Assembly: GCF_024166365.1 (NCBI RefSeq)
Contig: NC_064831.1
Span: forward strand, 85,386,268-85,450,267
DNA: 64,000 nucleotides
Direction: 5' to 3'
Source: Elephas maximus indicus
Taxonomy: Eukaryota > Chordata > Mammalia > Proboscidea > Elephantidae
In this document: positions 33,928 through 46,500 of the stretch, in pieces
Position numbering within the stretch: the stretch's first letter is position 1
Layout of the letters: each line of letters starts with the position of its first letter
Made by a program: the position numbers and the translations under genes
Notes under the pieces: model-generated
Told to the model about the DNA's origin: nothing
The model's input: only the letters and a program-made list of their open reading frames with translations
Database searches by the model: none

Positions 33928-34390
33928 ATATTGAATAGGAAAATTAAATAACAGACATCTAACTTTAATTTTAAGATTTTCTTATCCATGAAACCAAATA
34001 TTAACCATAAAAAGCCTGACCCAAACTGCAATCATCTGCCAGAAACTCCTCTATTGCAATATGAATTTTTTTTATCCTGCTAGAAAAGGATAGTTGTCAA
34101 ACGATTGGCTCCTGATTTATATCTCAAAAAGCCTCTTGGCTAGGTGTAGGTGGAGGGCCAAATTATTAGCTCCTCGGCTAGAAGTAACCTGATCGTAGTG
34201 AAGCGGGGAAGGTAGGCTTCAATCAATCTTATAAAGATTAGCCAATATTTGATCTATTCATCTCCCTCCTCTTCTCTTTATAAGCCTTGTTTTACCTAGC
34301 TTCTTGGAGCCATTTGCTTTTTCTGGAATAAAAATGGGCTCCCTATATGCAAATAGAATAGCTGCTGCTCAGAATAAATCTTATGTTGGA
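33925..34390 (+). mobile_element. LTR-like element inside the L1
   Basis: Has the build of a retroviral LTR: 'ctctttataagccttgtttt' (TATA-like, 34275-34294), 'ggaataaaaatgggctccc' and a downstream 'cagaataaatcttatgttgg'. No internal genes adjoin it. Family and 5' boundary are unclear. Confidence 0.55.
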
Positions 34391-35390
34391 AAAACCAAAA
34401 CAAAACAACAAAAAATAAAAAACAAAAACTAAATACGAAAAAGTCAAATAATCTAAGTAGAAAATGGGTGAAAACATGAAGAGACATTTCACCCAATCTG
34501 ATATACAAACGACAAATAAGTAAATGAAAAAGTTTTCAACATCATCAGTCTTTAGGCAAATACAAATTAAAAATCACAATGAAATGCCACTACACACATA
34601 TCAGAATCAGAAGAAAAAAGTGACAACAGCAAATACTGGTGATGATGCAGAGAAACTGGGCTACTCTACATTTCCGGTAAGAACGTAAAGTGTTATACAG
34701 CCATGTTGGGAAACAATTTGCCATTTTCTTGAAAAACCAAACAAGTGATTAACATAAGACCCAGTAATTACAGCACTTATACTTTGAGACCTTTAGATCA
34801 GAGAAATGAAGGCTTATGTGTACACGAAAACCTATACCCAAATGTTTATAACAGCTTTATTGATAGGTCCAAACTGGAAACCTTCCAGATGTCCTTCAGC
34901 AAATAAATGATTAAACTGAGGTACATGAATACAATGGAATACTACTCAACAATACGAAGGAACAAATTATTGAGACACTCGACAACTTGGATAAATCTCC
35001 AAAAAGTTATGATGAGTGTAAAAATCCAATCTCCAAAGGTTTCATAATTCCGTTTATGTAACATTCTTGAAATAATAAAATTAGAGAAACTAAACACAGG
35101 TTAGAGCTTGCCAGAATTTAAGAAGAGATGGGAAAAGAAACTGAGTTTAGCTAAAGAAGTGCACGTGAGGGATCCTTGCAGTAAGGGAAACGTTTGGTAT
35201 TTTGATTGCATTGACGCCATTTTCCTGGTTGTGATATGGTACTATAGTTTTGCAAGATGTTACCATTGGGGAAACTGGGTAAAGGTACATGGGATATTCC
35301 AGTATTATTTCTTACAACTGCAAGTGAATCAACATTTACCTCAAAAAAAAAAAAAGCATTTAAAAGACCAAAAAAAAAAAAAACCAACTT
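34391..35390 (+). mobile_element. L1 ORF2 end and 3' UTR, second segment
   Basis: Continues the L1 from 33270: 'gaagagacatttcacccaat', 'cactacacacatatcagaat', 'gaaactgggctactctacat', 'cttccagatgtccttcagca' and 'caatggaatactactcaaca'. The 3' UTR has 'acttctgcaag'-class wording ending in poly-A at 35341-35386. Frame 35108-35497 is 3' UTR plus poly-A, not a protein. Confidence 0.9.
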
Positions 35391-35784
35391 TCTTATTTTT
35401 GTTTCCATCACTCGGTGCTTTTGCACTTATCAGACATGATAAACTTAATTCCCATGAAGGGCTTCAGATCCAAGCACAATTATACTACACATGTTAGGAA
35501 CCACAGAGCACCATGGCCTGAAATAAAGTGACTGCCTATAATTCCTAATGCCACATATGAGTGGCACCTAGAGTTGACAAGCTGTTGCTGTGCAGTAGAG
35601 CTTAGTTTATCTAACCGATAGATTTAAAAAATTTTAAGTAGACAATTGTCTGTGTATGTGAAGTGTCATCAAGCTTGGCCCAGAGGCCAAAATTACAAAA
35701 AAAGGGAGCAGTGTTATTATTATGTTGTTGTAGATTTCTTGAAATAAGCAAGAAACCCATAAAATTCACAATATGCTTGCATTT
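35391..35784. other. Unassigned sequence
   Basis: No repeat family or exon recognised. Confidence 0.35.
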
Positions 35785-35988
35785 TTGTCATTAGGTGCCA
35801 TGGAACTGATTTTGACTCTCAGTGACCCCAGGTGGCTGAGTAGAACTGCCTCATATGGTTTTCTAGGCTGTAATGTTTATGGGAACAGATCACCAGGTCT
35901 TTTTCCTTCAGAGCCACTTGGTGGCTTTGAACCACCAACCTTTTGGTTAGCAGCTACGCCCTTAACCACTGCACTACCAGGGTTTCTT
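35785..35988 (-). mobile_element. AfroSINE, type with middle insert
   Basis: Reverse-complement: 'ttaggtgccatggaactgat', 'gagtagaactgcctcatatg', 'ttttggttagcagctacgcc' and 'ccactgcactaccagggttt'. Confidence 0.9.
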
Positions 35989-36239
35989 CAATGTGTATGT
36001 AGACCCTATAATCTTGCTTAGGTATCCCCCTGTATATACAGACTTGACAGTTAACTTCATACGTATTGCTTTGTGTCCCCTGACTTGACTGTTGTAGGAC
36101 CATTTTCCATTTCCCCTGGCAAGTCTTTCAAGTTTTTTATGTTCTTCTCAATTCTCTTATCATCGATGAACTTCTTTTGGTTCTCTATGGCTTGTGCTGT
36201 CTTGTTTTATTTGCTCTACTTGGAACCCCACACCTGACC

Positions 36240-36520
36240 TCCAACATACACCACATACAACCACCCCTCCTTTAAGTGACTAACCCTCATACATAGATCA
36301 GGGCTCAGGATAAATACTTTCAGAATATCCCTTCTCACTCTACTAGGTCGAGTGTTCCTGATACTATTGTAATCATTGTTCAATTGTCTCTCTCCCCAGT
36401 TAGACTGTAAACACTTGGAGTGTAAATTCCGTGTTTGGCTTCTCCATCACTGTATGCCAAGTGCCTAAGTAGAAGTCTGGACTGGAAAAGGCAGTCAGCA
36501 GGAATGTACTGAATGGTTCA
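36240..36520 (+). mobile_element. L2 3' end
   Basis: Diverged L2 3' end: 'ccagttagactgtaaacact', 'tggagtgtaaattccgtgtt', 'catcactgtatgccaagtgc' and 'caggaatgtactgaatgg'. Confidence 0.65.
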
Positions 36521-36647
36521 TCATGCTGTACTTCAGAGTAAGGATGATGGGCTGTTGCGGTGCTTGGGGTTCTATAAGGTGGTCCATGGGCAGTTTGAAT
36601 GTTTCAAAGAAAAATAAAATAAAATGATTTTGTTCACATATGTTTTA

Positions 36648-36809
36648 AACCCACTGCCCACTGCCATCGAGTCGATTCCAACTCATAGCGACCCTATAGG
36701 ACAGAGTAGAACTGCCCCATAGAGTTTCCAAGGAGCCCCTGGTGGATTTTGAGCTGCTGACCTCTTAGTTAGCAGCGGTAGCACTTAACCACTATGCCAC
36801 CAGGGTTTC
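36648..36809 (-). mobile_element. AfroSINE, short type, with TSD
   Basis: Well preserved: 'actgccatcgagtcgattcc', 'aactcatagcgaccctatag', 'gccccatagagtttccaagg' and 'accactatgccaccagggtt'. A 13-bp perfect TSD (cacatatgtttta) lies at 36635-36647 and 36810-36822. Confidence 0.95.
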
Positions 36810-36822
36810 CACATATGTTTTA

Positions 36823-37767
36823 GAGTTTGAAATATACGGTTTATTGTGATTTTGACAGAAATTGTGTTACCTTATTGATAATTATCATTATCTTAAAGAT
36901 GGTCCATATCTCACATGGACTGAATTGGTCAAATGATTTTTACTAATGTTCACTGAACACAGCTCACCCAACCCCTGGCAATGATTTTTCAAATCATTTG
37001 GGATTCTATTTTTTTTTACATTTGGTTGTATTTCATCATTATTGCCATTATTATTACATTAACTGATATTCTCAACTAACAAAAAGAAATATGACTGGTT
37101 TATCAAGATATAAAAGTAGTGAACTCTTCCAACTTAGAATGTCATTAGAAATGGAAACAATGCCCAGGTTTCTAATTTGAATACATAGTGTAAACCCGTA
37201 AGTTCTATGACCCGCTGCTGTCGAGTCGATTCCGACTCATAGCAACCCTATGACAAGTGAATTTCCCATGGAGAACAAAGAGGAAAGGTATAATTAAGAA
37301 ATATGACAATGAGTATCTAAAAATTGAATTTCATCACACTAATTCTTGTTTATTAGTTTTCGGTGTCAAAGAGTGGTATGAAGTCACAGGAGTTTGTGTG
37401 CTCTTGTAAAACACAATCTAGTCACCTTTCTGATAGGCCGATTTAGGGGTGTGTTCGTTTCTCCTCCAAAGAAGCACAAGTGATGAAGAGACTAAAACCA
37501 CTAAAAGATCTTTCAAAATTGTACAACTTTTGCCTTAAAAAGCTACTAGTCTCACAAGAGACTTTTAAAACTAGTTGCAAGTAAAAACTAGTATTCTTAG
37601 AGAGAAAGCATAGCACTACCTATTGAACAAAAATTATTGTTATCAAATATTGTTGTTGTGTGGTCTGTAGGATCAATTACAGTGTGGAGGCACTGATTAT
37701 ATCTCCTAAGTGTACTTGTAGCACATACACCTCCATAAAATTTGTGGGGAGTAGTGAGAAAAACATG
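36823..37767. other. AT-rich, mostly unassigned; AfroSINE tail scrap at 37208-37253
   Basis: The only recognised item is a reverse-complement AfroSINE tail ('ctgtcgagtcgattccgact') at 37208-37253. No exon or other repeat recognised. Confidence 0.45.
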
Positions 37768-37922
37768 GAGCCCTGACGGTGCAGTGGTTAAGAGTTTGGT
37801 TGCTAACCAAAAGGTCAGCAGTTTGAATACACCAGCTATTCCTTGAAAACCCTATGGGACAGTTCTATTTTCTCCTATAGGGTCACTATGAATCAGAAGC
37901 AACTCTACTGCATTGGGTTTAT
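37768..37922 (+). mobile_element. AfroSINE, short type (first of a tandem pair)
   Basis: 'ggagccctgacggtgcagtg', 'accaaaaggtcagcagtttg', 'ccttgaaaaccctatgggac' and 'actatgaatcagaagcaact'. The next AfroSINE starts 9 bases after it. Confidence 0.92.
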
Positions 37923-37930
37923 TGTAATTG

Positions 37931-38078
37931 TGGAGCCCTGGTGGCACAGTTGTTAAGAGCTTAGCTGCTAATGACAAGATTGGCAGTTTGAATCCACTAG
38001 CCACCACCTGGAAACCACATAGGGAAGTTTTACTCTATGAGTCAGAATTGACTCTATGGCAATGGATTTGGTTTGGTA
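37931..38078 (+). mobile_element. AfroSINE, short type (second of a tandem pair)
   Basis: 'ggagccctggtggcacagtt', 'ttggcagtttgaatccacta' and a tail with 'ctatgagtcagaattgactc'. A part equal to 'ctctgtcctatagggtcg' is missing. A full-length RTE follows after its TSD. Confidence 0.92.
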
Positions 38079-38163
38079 TAATAAGAAAACAACTCTCATG
38101 TTTGTCAGTTTGTTGAACTGTGATGGCTTGCATGTTGCTGTGATGCTGGAAGGTATGCCCCTG

Positions 38164-38310
38164 TTAGCCCATTACCATCAAGTCTATTCTGACTCGTAGT
38201 GAACCTATAGGACAGAGTAGAGCTGCCCCATAGGGTTTCCAAGGGGTGCCTGGAGGATTTGAACTGTCAACCTTTTGGTTAGCTGTCATAGCTCTTAACC
38301 ACTAAGTGAT
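38164..38310 (-). mobile_element. AfroSINE nested in RTE
   Basis: Reverse-complement AfroSINE: 'ccatcaagtctattctgact', 'acagagtagagctgccccat' and 'aaccttttggttagctgtca'. The RTE sentence breaks at about 38163 and resumes at 38311 with 'cagtattcaaataccagcag', matching the ungapped copy at 55010-55030. Confidence 0.9.
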
Positions 38311-38605
38311 CAGTATTCAAATACCAGCAGTGTCATCTATGATGGAAAGGTTTTGGCTGAGCTTTCAGACTAAGACAGACTAGGAAGAAGGACCTGGCAG
38401 TCTACTGAAAAAATTAGCCAGTGAAAACCTTATGAACAGCAGTGGAACATTGTCTGAGATAGTGCCAGAAGATGAACTCCTCGGGTTGGAGGGCACTCAA
38501 AATACAACTGGGGAAGAGCTGCTTCCTCAAAGAAGAGTCAACCTTAATGATGTGGATAGAGTCAAGCTTTTGGGACCTTCATTTGCTGACGTGGCACAAT
38601 TCAAA

Positions 38606-41380
38606 ATGAGAAGAAACAGCTGCAAACATCCACTAATAATAGGAATACGGAATGTATGAAGTATGAATCCAGGAAAATTGGAGGTCATGAAAAATGAAAT
38701 GGAAGGCATAAACATTGATATCCTAGTGTGCTGAAATGGGCTGGTATTGGCTATTTTGAATTGGACAATCATATTGTATGCTAAGCCAGGAATGACAAAA
38801 TGGTGTTGCATTCGTCATCAAAAAGAGCATTTTCAAGTTCTATTATGAAGTGAATGCTGTCAGTGATAGGATATACCCATATGCCTATAAGGAAGTCCAG
38901 TTAATACGACTATTATTCCAAATTTACACATCAAATGCTAATGCCAAAGATGAGGAAATCGAAGATTTTTACCAATTTCTGCAGTCTAAAATTGATCCAA
39001 CATGCAATCAAGATGCATTGATAATTACTGGTGATAGGAGTGGGAAAGAAAAAGAAACGATAGTTGGAAAATAGGGCCTTGGTGATAGAAACAAGGCTGT
39101 AAATTGCATGATAGAATTTTGCAAAACCAACTTCTTAATTGCAGATACCTTTTTTCACCTACATAAACAGTGACCATACTCATGGACCTCACCCGATGGA
39201 ATACACAGGAATCAAATTGACTATATTTGTGGAAAGAGGCAATAGAAGGCTCAATATTATCAGTAAGAGCAAGGACAGGGGCTGGCTGTGGAACAGACCA
39301 TCAATTGCTCATATGCAAGTTCAAGTTGAAACTGAAGAAAATTGGAACAAGTCCACGACCTTGAGTACATCCCACCTGAATCTGGAGACCATCTCAAGAA
39401 TATATTTCATGCATTAAACACTAACGACCAAAGACCAGATGAGTTGTGGGATGACATTAAGGACATCACACAAAAAGACAGCAAGAAGTCATTAAAAAGA
39501 AAGGAATGAGAGAAAAGACCAAAATGGATGTCAGAACAGACTCTGAAACTTGATCTTGAAAAAAGAGTAGCTAAAGCAAAAGGGAGAAATATGAATAAAA
39601 GCTGAACAGAAGATTTCAGGGGGCAGCTTAAGAAGACAAAGTAAAGTATTATAATGAAATGTGCAAAAACTAGAGTAAGAAAGTCAAAAAAGAAGATGCT
39701 TGGCATTTCTCAAGCTGAAATAACTGAAGAAAAAATTCGAACATCAAGTTGCAAAGTTTAAGGATTCTATGGGCAAAATGTTGAACGACTCAGGAAGCAT
39801 CAAAAGAAGATGGAAGGAATACACAGAGTCACTGTACCATAAAGAACTGGTTGACGTTCAAACATTTTAGGAGGTAGCATATGATCAAGAATGGATGGTA
39901 CTGAAGGAAGGATTCCAAGATCCACTGAAGGAATTGGTGAAAAACAAGGCTCCTGGAATTTAAGGAATACCAACTGAGATGTTTCAACAAATGGATACTG
40001 TGCTAGAAGTGCTTACTTGTCTATGCCAAGAAATTTGGAAGACAGCTACCTGTCCAGCTGACTGAAAGAAATCCATATCTGTGTCCATTCTAAAGAAAGG
40101 TGATCCAACAGAATGCAGAAATTTTCTAACAATATCATTAATATTGGACACAGGTAAAATTTTGCTGAAGATAATTCAAAAACAGTTGCGGCAGTACATC
40201 GAAAGGGAACTGCCAGATATTCAAGCGGGATTCAGAAGAGGATGTGGAATGAATGATGTCAGATGGATCTTGGTTGAAAGTAGAGAATATCAGAACAGTG
40301 TTTACCTTGTGTTTTATTGACTGTGCCAAGGCATTCCACAGTGTGGATCATAACAGATTATGGATAACATTGCAAAGAATAGGAATTCCATAAGCCTTAA
40401 TTGTGCCCATAAGGAACCTATACAAAGTCCAAGATGCAGTTGTTGGAACAGAACAAGGTGATACGGGGTAGTTTAAATCAGGAAAGATATGTCTTACGGT
40501 TGTATCATTTTATCGTATTTGTTCAATCTGTATGCTGAGCAAATAATCTGAGAAACTGGATTTATGTGAAGAGCAAGGCACCATGATTGGAGGAAGACTT
40601 GTTAAAACCTGGCATATCCAAATGACACAACCTAGTCTGCTGAAATTGAAGAGGATTTGAAGCACTTATTGATGAAGACCAGAGACCATAGCCTTCAGTA
40701 TGGATTACACCTTAACATAAAGAATACAAAAATCCTCACAAATGGACCAATAAGAAACATCATGATAAACAGAGAAAACATTGAAGTTGTCGAGGATTTC
40801 ATTTTACTTGGATCTACAATCAATGTCTGTAGAAGCAGCAGTCAAGAAATCAAATGATGGATTGCAGTGGGCAAATCTGCTGCAAAAGACCTCTTTAAAG
40901 TGTTAAAAAAAAAAAAAAATGTTACTTTAAGGACTAAGGTATGCCTGACCCAAGCCATGGTGTTTTCAATCACCTCACATGCCTATGAAAGTGGACAAAA
41001 AATAAAGAAGGCTGAAGAAGAATTGATGCCTTTGAGTTATGGTGTTAGTAAAGAATATTGAATATGCCATGGACTGCCAGAAGAATGAACAAATCTGTCA
41101 TGGAAGAAGTACAACCAGAATGCTCCTTAGAAACAGGGATTGTGTCACATACTTTGGACATGTTATCAAGACAGACCAGTCCCTAGAGAAGGACATCGTG
41201 CTTGGTAACGTAGAGGCTCAGCAAAAAGGAGAATGACCCTCAATGAGATAGATTGACATAGTGGTTGCAACTATGGGTTCAAACATAACAACAATTGTGA
41301 GGATGACACAGGACCAGGCAGTTTTTCGGTTTGTTGTACGGGGTGTTGGTATGAATTGGAACCAACTCGACGGCACCTAA
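38606..41380 (+). pseudogene. Dead RTE endonuclease-reverse transcriptase ORF
   Basis: Starts at the ATG equivalent to 55309. Endonuclease region about 38630-39320, including an ELKW-like region near 38730 that is damaged. RT region about 39890-40650. The YADD box at 40615-40626 reads YPND. The C-terminal frame is open for short stretches (40657-40857, 40867-41061, 41039-41236) in shifting frames. An A13 run at 40906-40918 marks one frameshift. The ORF would end at the taa of 'ggcacctaa' (41378-41380). Confidence 0.88.
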
Positions 41381-41408
41381 CAACAACAACAATAAGAAGA
41401 CAACAACT

Positions 41409-43091
41409 TTTTCTCAAACCACCCTCAATCGTCTATCCAAACCCAATCAGTGGGGCTTGCTATTTCTTGTACCCTGAATGAAAATCAGTTGGAGTCCTAT
41501 GGTTTTCAGTCTTTAAAACCTTCTTCTAATTTTTTATACCCAAATAAACCCTATTCAGGAATTAATTATTCAGTCTAGTTAATAAGCAAAAACCCTGAAC
41601 TTTTTTTTTTTTTTTAACCATGTAAACGTCTTCTCTCCCTTAGTTCAAGTCAGCTTTGGTAGTCTTGGGTAAATCTCGTGGTAAGTGGCCACCAGCTTTT
41701 TTATTCTCTCCCTTGAGTTTTTCTTCCTCTCTTCAAAATTCTGGGTGAAAGATATGTTTTTCTCTTTACTGATGCCCATGTGACTTGGTTTAGCCTTCCT
41801 CTGGCTATGTCGGATTTTTAGAGCTGACTCAAGGTGGTCAGATCTGACTGCTTGTCTTCGAGCCAGTTTGGATTTTACCATTTATCCCCTACTGGCATTT
41901 GACTCTACTTTCCTTGGTATGAACAAGTTATTTTTACCCAGCTAGTCACTTTTTTTTTTTTTTTTAGTCACTTAGATATCCTCCCTCAAGTCTCACCACC
42001 CTGAGATCTAACAAACTAAGTGGGCTCACTAACTTCCTTCAGGCAGTCCTACTGGGAAGAATTCAAATGTCTCTTGGCTACCTCCCTCTATCTAGTCTGT
42101 GATATGCCTTATCCCTTCGTGAGTGAAAGTGCAGCCAGCCCTTAATGTCAGCCATTCCCCCTTCTTTTTCTTTGGCCAATGATCACAGACTTTATCTTTA
42201 GGTTCTCCACTTGGTTCACACTCTACACAACCTCATATTTTTAGATCTAGTCCACTATACACCCCCTAAACTGCAAGAATCACGTATCAAACTCTCCAAG
42301 TGTTCTCTTTGAAGGCTATCTCACCAGGCTTGAGATAAGGGGGAAGGGCACTCTATTCCCCTTTCTTTTAGGAAGAGAACTGAGGAAAGAAAAGGGTACA
42401 GCATTTCAAGCATTTCTCCAAAGAAATTCTTCAGTTTATAAGCCCATTTCCTAGTTTTCACTTTTATAGCCTGGAGGTGGGTGATATGAGAGGGTTGCAA
42501 AACTGATTTTTACACATCACCTCTGCTAATTCTGCAAAGATAGCCTAATACCTTTTTTGGAATGTAGGGTTGGTGGTTTCTATTTTGGGGAAGTTTCAGC
42601 GAAAATTGAGGCAAAAAAAGGATCCTATTTTAATATCCTGTTACATAAGGCTCATGTATGGAGGAGGCATACTTGATGAATTTTTGTTCTGTTTATCATT
42701 GAAAATCTGTGCCCCAGAAGATGTGCTTATTCAATTAATTATTCATCATTTCCTAAGAAGTAAAGTAAGACTAGAAAACTGGAAGGAGAAACAAAGAGCA
42801 TCCCTTAGGTGTGCAACAAGGAAGGCTGCTGCTCTGGGAAGAAAGCAGGAGACACTGGAACAACAGAACATTGTTGACCGATAGTTTTCTCCCTGTCAGT
42901 GTTAGAGGTATTTCAGAAAGTTGTGACTGTGATGATAACGAGGCCACTGAATGCCTCTTCTAAATCTGAGGGAAGAACTTTTCAGTGAGGCAGAGAATCT
43001 GATTTTCCAATGAAAAAAATGTTATAGCTGTGCAAACAAAAGTCATTCACTTGGGTTTGCTAATTGAGAAATTATGTAAAAAATACTTGTT
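41409..43091. other. Unassigned sequence
   Basis: No repeat family or gene recognised. T runs at 41601-41615 and 41951-41965. The minus frame 41645-41881 (78 codons, basic) and the plus frame 42570-42884 (104 codons) have no recognisable domain or exon structure. Part of 41400-41580 could be an old LTR ('aaataaaccctattcaggaa'). Confidence 0.35.
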
Positions 43092-43104
43092 TATGACAGT
43101 GATA

Positions 43105-43245
43105 GAAGCCATGGTGGTGCAGTGGTTAAGAGCTCAGCTGCTAACCAAACGTCAGCAGTTCGAATCCACCAGCCACTCCTTGGAAACCCTGTGGAGCAGT
43201 TCTACTCTGTCCTATAGGGTTGCTATCAACTCTACGACAGTGGAT
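43105..43245 (+). mobile_element. AfroSINE, short type, with TSD
   Basis: 'tggtggtgcagtggttaaga', 'tcagcagttcgaatccacca', 'ccttggaaaccctgtggagc'; the tail is shortened. A 13-bp TSD with one mismatch lies at 43092-43104 and 43246-43258. Confidence 0.92.
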
Positions 43246-43350
43246 TATAACAGTGATAAAGCCAAAAAAGACTGTTTTTATTATTTCAAGTGATATATTT
43301 AAATGATTCATGTTAATGATTCATTATATTGAATAGCCTGAAAATAATTT

Positions 43351-43478
43351 TTGTTGTTGTTAGTTACTGTTGAGTTGATTCTAACTCACGGTGACCGCAC
43401 GTAAGCAGAGTAACACTGCTCCATAGGGTTTTCAAAGCTGTGACCATTAGGAAGCAGCTAACCAAGACAGTTAAACGT
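43351..43478 (-). mobile_element. AfroSINE with RTE-like tail, shortened
   Basis: Begins with 'ttgttgttgttagttactgt', the reverse complement of the RTE-style caacaacaa end, then 'gagttgattctaactcacgg', 'actgctccatagggttttca' and 'ggaagcagctaaccaagaca'. Much of the head is lost. Confidence 0.8.
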
Positions 43479-43487
43479 AGGGTTAAA

Positions 43488-43511
43488 AATATATATATAT
43501 ATATATATATT
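43488..43511. repeat. (AT)n microsatellite
   Basis: About 12 AT units directly beside the preceding SINE. Confidence 0.9.
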
Positions 43512-46500
43512 AATTTTGAAACTAAAAATAAAATATTACAATTTCTTAAGGAATTTGATATTCTTCATTTGTCAAAAAAATGAACTGATGATGTGTTATT
43601 GGGCATATTAAAAAGAAACACTTTCAAATTATGCACCACACTTGAAGAAATATTTTCCAGGGCTGGATACAGTCAGGAGAGGATTTAGGTCTCCAAGCAG
43701 CCGTCTTCCATTTTGGCTTTTGGATGTCAGGTAAGGTGACCTCTGTTGGTGTGCTGAAAAGAGTCATCACTGAGAAATGTCTTTATAATTTGCAGCACAT
43801 ATTAGACCTAAATATTCAGAGCTACCTGACAAAGGCCACAAAACACTTACTGCCGTTCCTGAGAATTGTCAAAAAAAAAAAAAAAAAAAAATCCAGACTT
43901 TGATAGGGAGAGACTTTATTCAGGAAGAAAAAGGGAAAAGAACTATTATGATAGAAGGGTCTATTGTAATATGCAGAACACTCAAATCATAAGATCTGTA
44001 AGTGTCTCAAAAAGTTAGAGAAAAAAACATTCTCTTTTATAGAGATTGAGAGGAAACAAGGCTAGGAAAAAACAAAAAGAAAAGCATTGGTGTGAAGAAG
44101 TGGGATGCAAGGATGAAGTCATAGAAAAATAAGTGAGAATGTTTTACACTGAGGTCAGGCTTTTTTCTGGAAGGGGCCCTTAAAGAGTGGTAGAATGTTG
44201 ACTTAGACAGGGTGGGCTGAAGTTCAGGGACTTGGGAGAAGGGAAGAAGCTTAACCAAAGTTTGGTTAACAAGCACTCTGCTTCTGATTGATCAGTGGGA
44301 CAGACCATTTAGTTACTCATTTATGAGGTAAGAAATGAGAATGTGGAAGGTCTGTGTTTGGCCTTGTCATAGGTAAACAAGGGGCATCCATGAGTCTTAT
44401 CTAAGTCACATGAGAAGAGTGGTTATTTGCCTTAAGCCATTTTCCTGAAAACAAAGCGTAGGGAATGTTTTTAACCATCACTGTTTTCCAGTATCACAGG
44501 ATTCAGGTAAAATTCAACATTATCAGAATCCATAATTATGACTTAATATTTTCTAATTTAATAAAAACAAGGAGAAAAGAAGACAAACTGGTAAGTAACA
44601 AACAGTTGAGCCAGCTAGTTTATAAACCAGAATCTCTTCCAGAGCTACAAGACAATTCCCCTCTTCTTTGTAATACTTGAGTAATATTTTAAGCATATTC
44701 TTTATTAAATGGATTATCTTACATTTTATTTTCTATAGTTACCTAAAGCTTATGGTCCATTCAAACAGGGAAACAGAGGATCTGAGAAACTGAGTAATCT
44801 GTTGCTCACCATACCGGAAGTTATGATTGAAAGCAGTCCTGACACCCACGTCTCCTATGCCTTATACTCTTCCACCAATATACTGAGAACCACCATTATC
44901 ACTGACTCTGAACATATATGTATCTTAGCATGGTGAAGAACAAGAAAAAGTAAAACAATATATTTCATATATATGAAAAAAATCATTCCTCTTCATTCTT
45001 TAAGAAAATCTGATCTCAATGATCTGCTTCTGAAAGATCACAGCTTTAAAACTCTGTAGCGTGCCATCTGTTCTACTATGTACACATGGCTGAAATTGGC
45101 TAGATGGCAGAACTGGTTTGAGACACAATATATCCACTTTAAAATGCTAAATGATAGGTGCTGAAAGAGTTATATTCTTGGAATGCTATGAAGTTCTGAG
45201 GACATGCTTTTGGACCTCGTCAGGGGAATAAGAAATTCTGGAGAAAATGATGATGTCAATTGAGGCTTGGAAGGTAAGACTACCATGGGCAAAAAACAAG
45301 TTGGGTCAGCATGGATGAACTCAACTAAGGAAACACTGGAAAGAGAGAACAGCAATGGGCTAAGCAAGAACCTTGGGGACCACAGCTGCCAAGAGACAAG
45401 CAGAAAAGGGGAATTAAGAAGCAAAGTACAGAAGTAAGAGGAGAACAAAGAGCAAGTAGTAACACAGAGGACAGAGGCTTAAAAATATTAGGAAGGAGTG
45501 AGTGATCATGGATGTAGAGAGAGTTCTGGGAAGATGAAAATTTTAAAATGATGTTTGGCTTTGCCAATGGGGAACTCAGTAGTGAGCGCTTCCTGAGAGG
45601 TGGGAACAGAAGCTAAATTGCAGTGCTTGATAAGGGAATGGGCAGTGCAGAAATACAGACACAAGGGGTGGGGAGGAGAGAGTAGGAAACCTAGAGAAAT
45701 CCCTGTCTGAGGGTCAAGGAAAGCATAGCTGATTTTTAAAGAGAAGGAGGAAAGGATGGATTTAGAAACCGGCCATGTGTTTGAGAAGACCCGGTAATGA
45801 CAAGTAACTCAATGTTTATGGCCTCAATTTATCTTTATGGATTACAATGTATGGCTGAGAATGAGAATATTGGTGTGAGATTGGGTCCTTAAAGAGGGTA
45901 GTGTCTCTTTATACAGCTGCCTTGGACAACAGAAAAGAGCTAGAAGATAGAGAGGGCTAGCTGAAGTTGTAGACTACTTCATGTGATGTGTTTCCTGTAG
46001 ACTTCAGCAACCTGGTGCTTGGTGTAAAGAGTATGAGAGCAAGCCAAGTCTGGCCTTCTGCTGGGAGATGGGGCTAGGGCTTGTCTACGTAATTTGTGGG
46101 ATGCAGTACAAAATGAAAATGCAGGACCTTTCGCTCATAAAACAAGAAGAAAGCTTTTTTTTTTTTTTTCTTCCTCAGTCTTTGTCTTGACATGTATAAT
46201 GTCATGCTCTCTTTGGCTCAAGGATATTCATGGGGTGAGTGCAAACCCTCACAGGCCCCAGCTCCCCTCCCACAACTCAGGGTGCAGGATATGCATGCCC
46301 AACTCCAACCCTACCCAGGCCTTTATCCCACTGGGTTTGGATGGCACGATTGGTTGCTGAGCAGGAATGGGGAAGCAGACAGTTAGAAATTTATCCTGGA
46401 GGTGGGTCCACAGGTGGGTGGAAATCCAAGCCCTCCACACGTGTTCCATTATCCCATCAGCCTTTCCCTACAAAACAAAAATGCAAAGCTAAAATTATTA

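Larger units (their letters stand above)
38095..41390 (+). mobile_element. Full-length RTE LINE with an AfroSINE nested near its 5' end
   Basis: About 3.15 kb without the nested SINE. It starts 'tttgtcagtttgttgaactg' and ends 'ggcacctaacaacaacaac'. Imperfect TSDs are visible: 38080-38094 (aataagaaaacaact) and 41391-41408 (aataagaagacaacaact). Nearly every frame is broken, so it is old and inactive. Confidence 0.93.

Noticed and set aside
35108-35497. 129-codon plus frame
   Set aside because: It spans an L1 3' UTR and its poly-A tail.
41645-41881. Basic 78-codon minus frame as a small gene
   Set aside because: No recognisable domain, homologue, promoter or splice context; length is within chance for this composition.
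42570-42884. 104-codon plus frame as an exon or gene
   Set aside because: No known motif and no plausible splice or promoter context; left as unassigned sequence.
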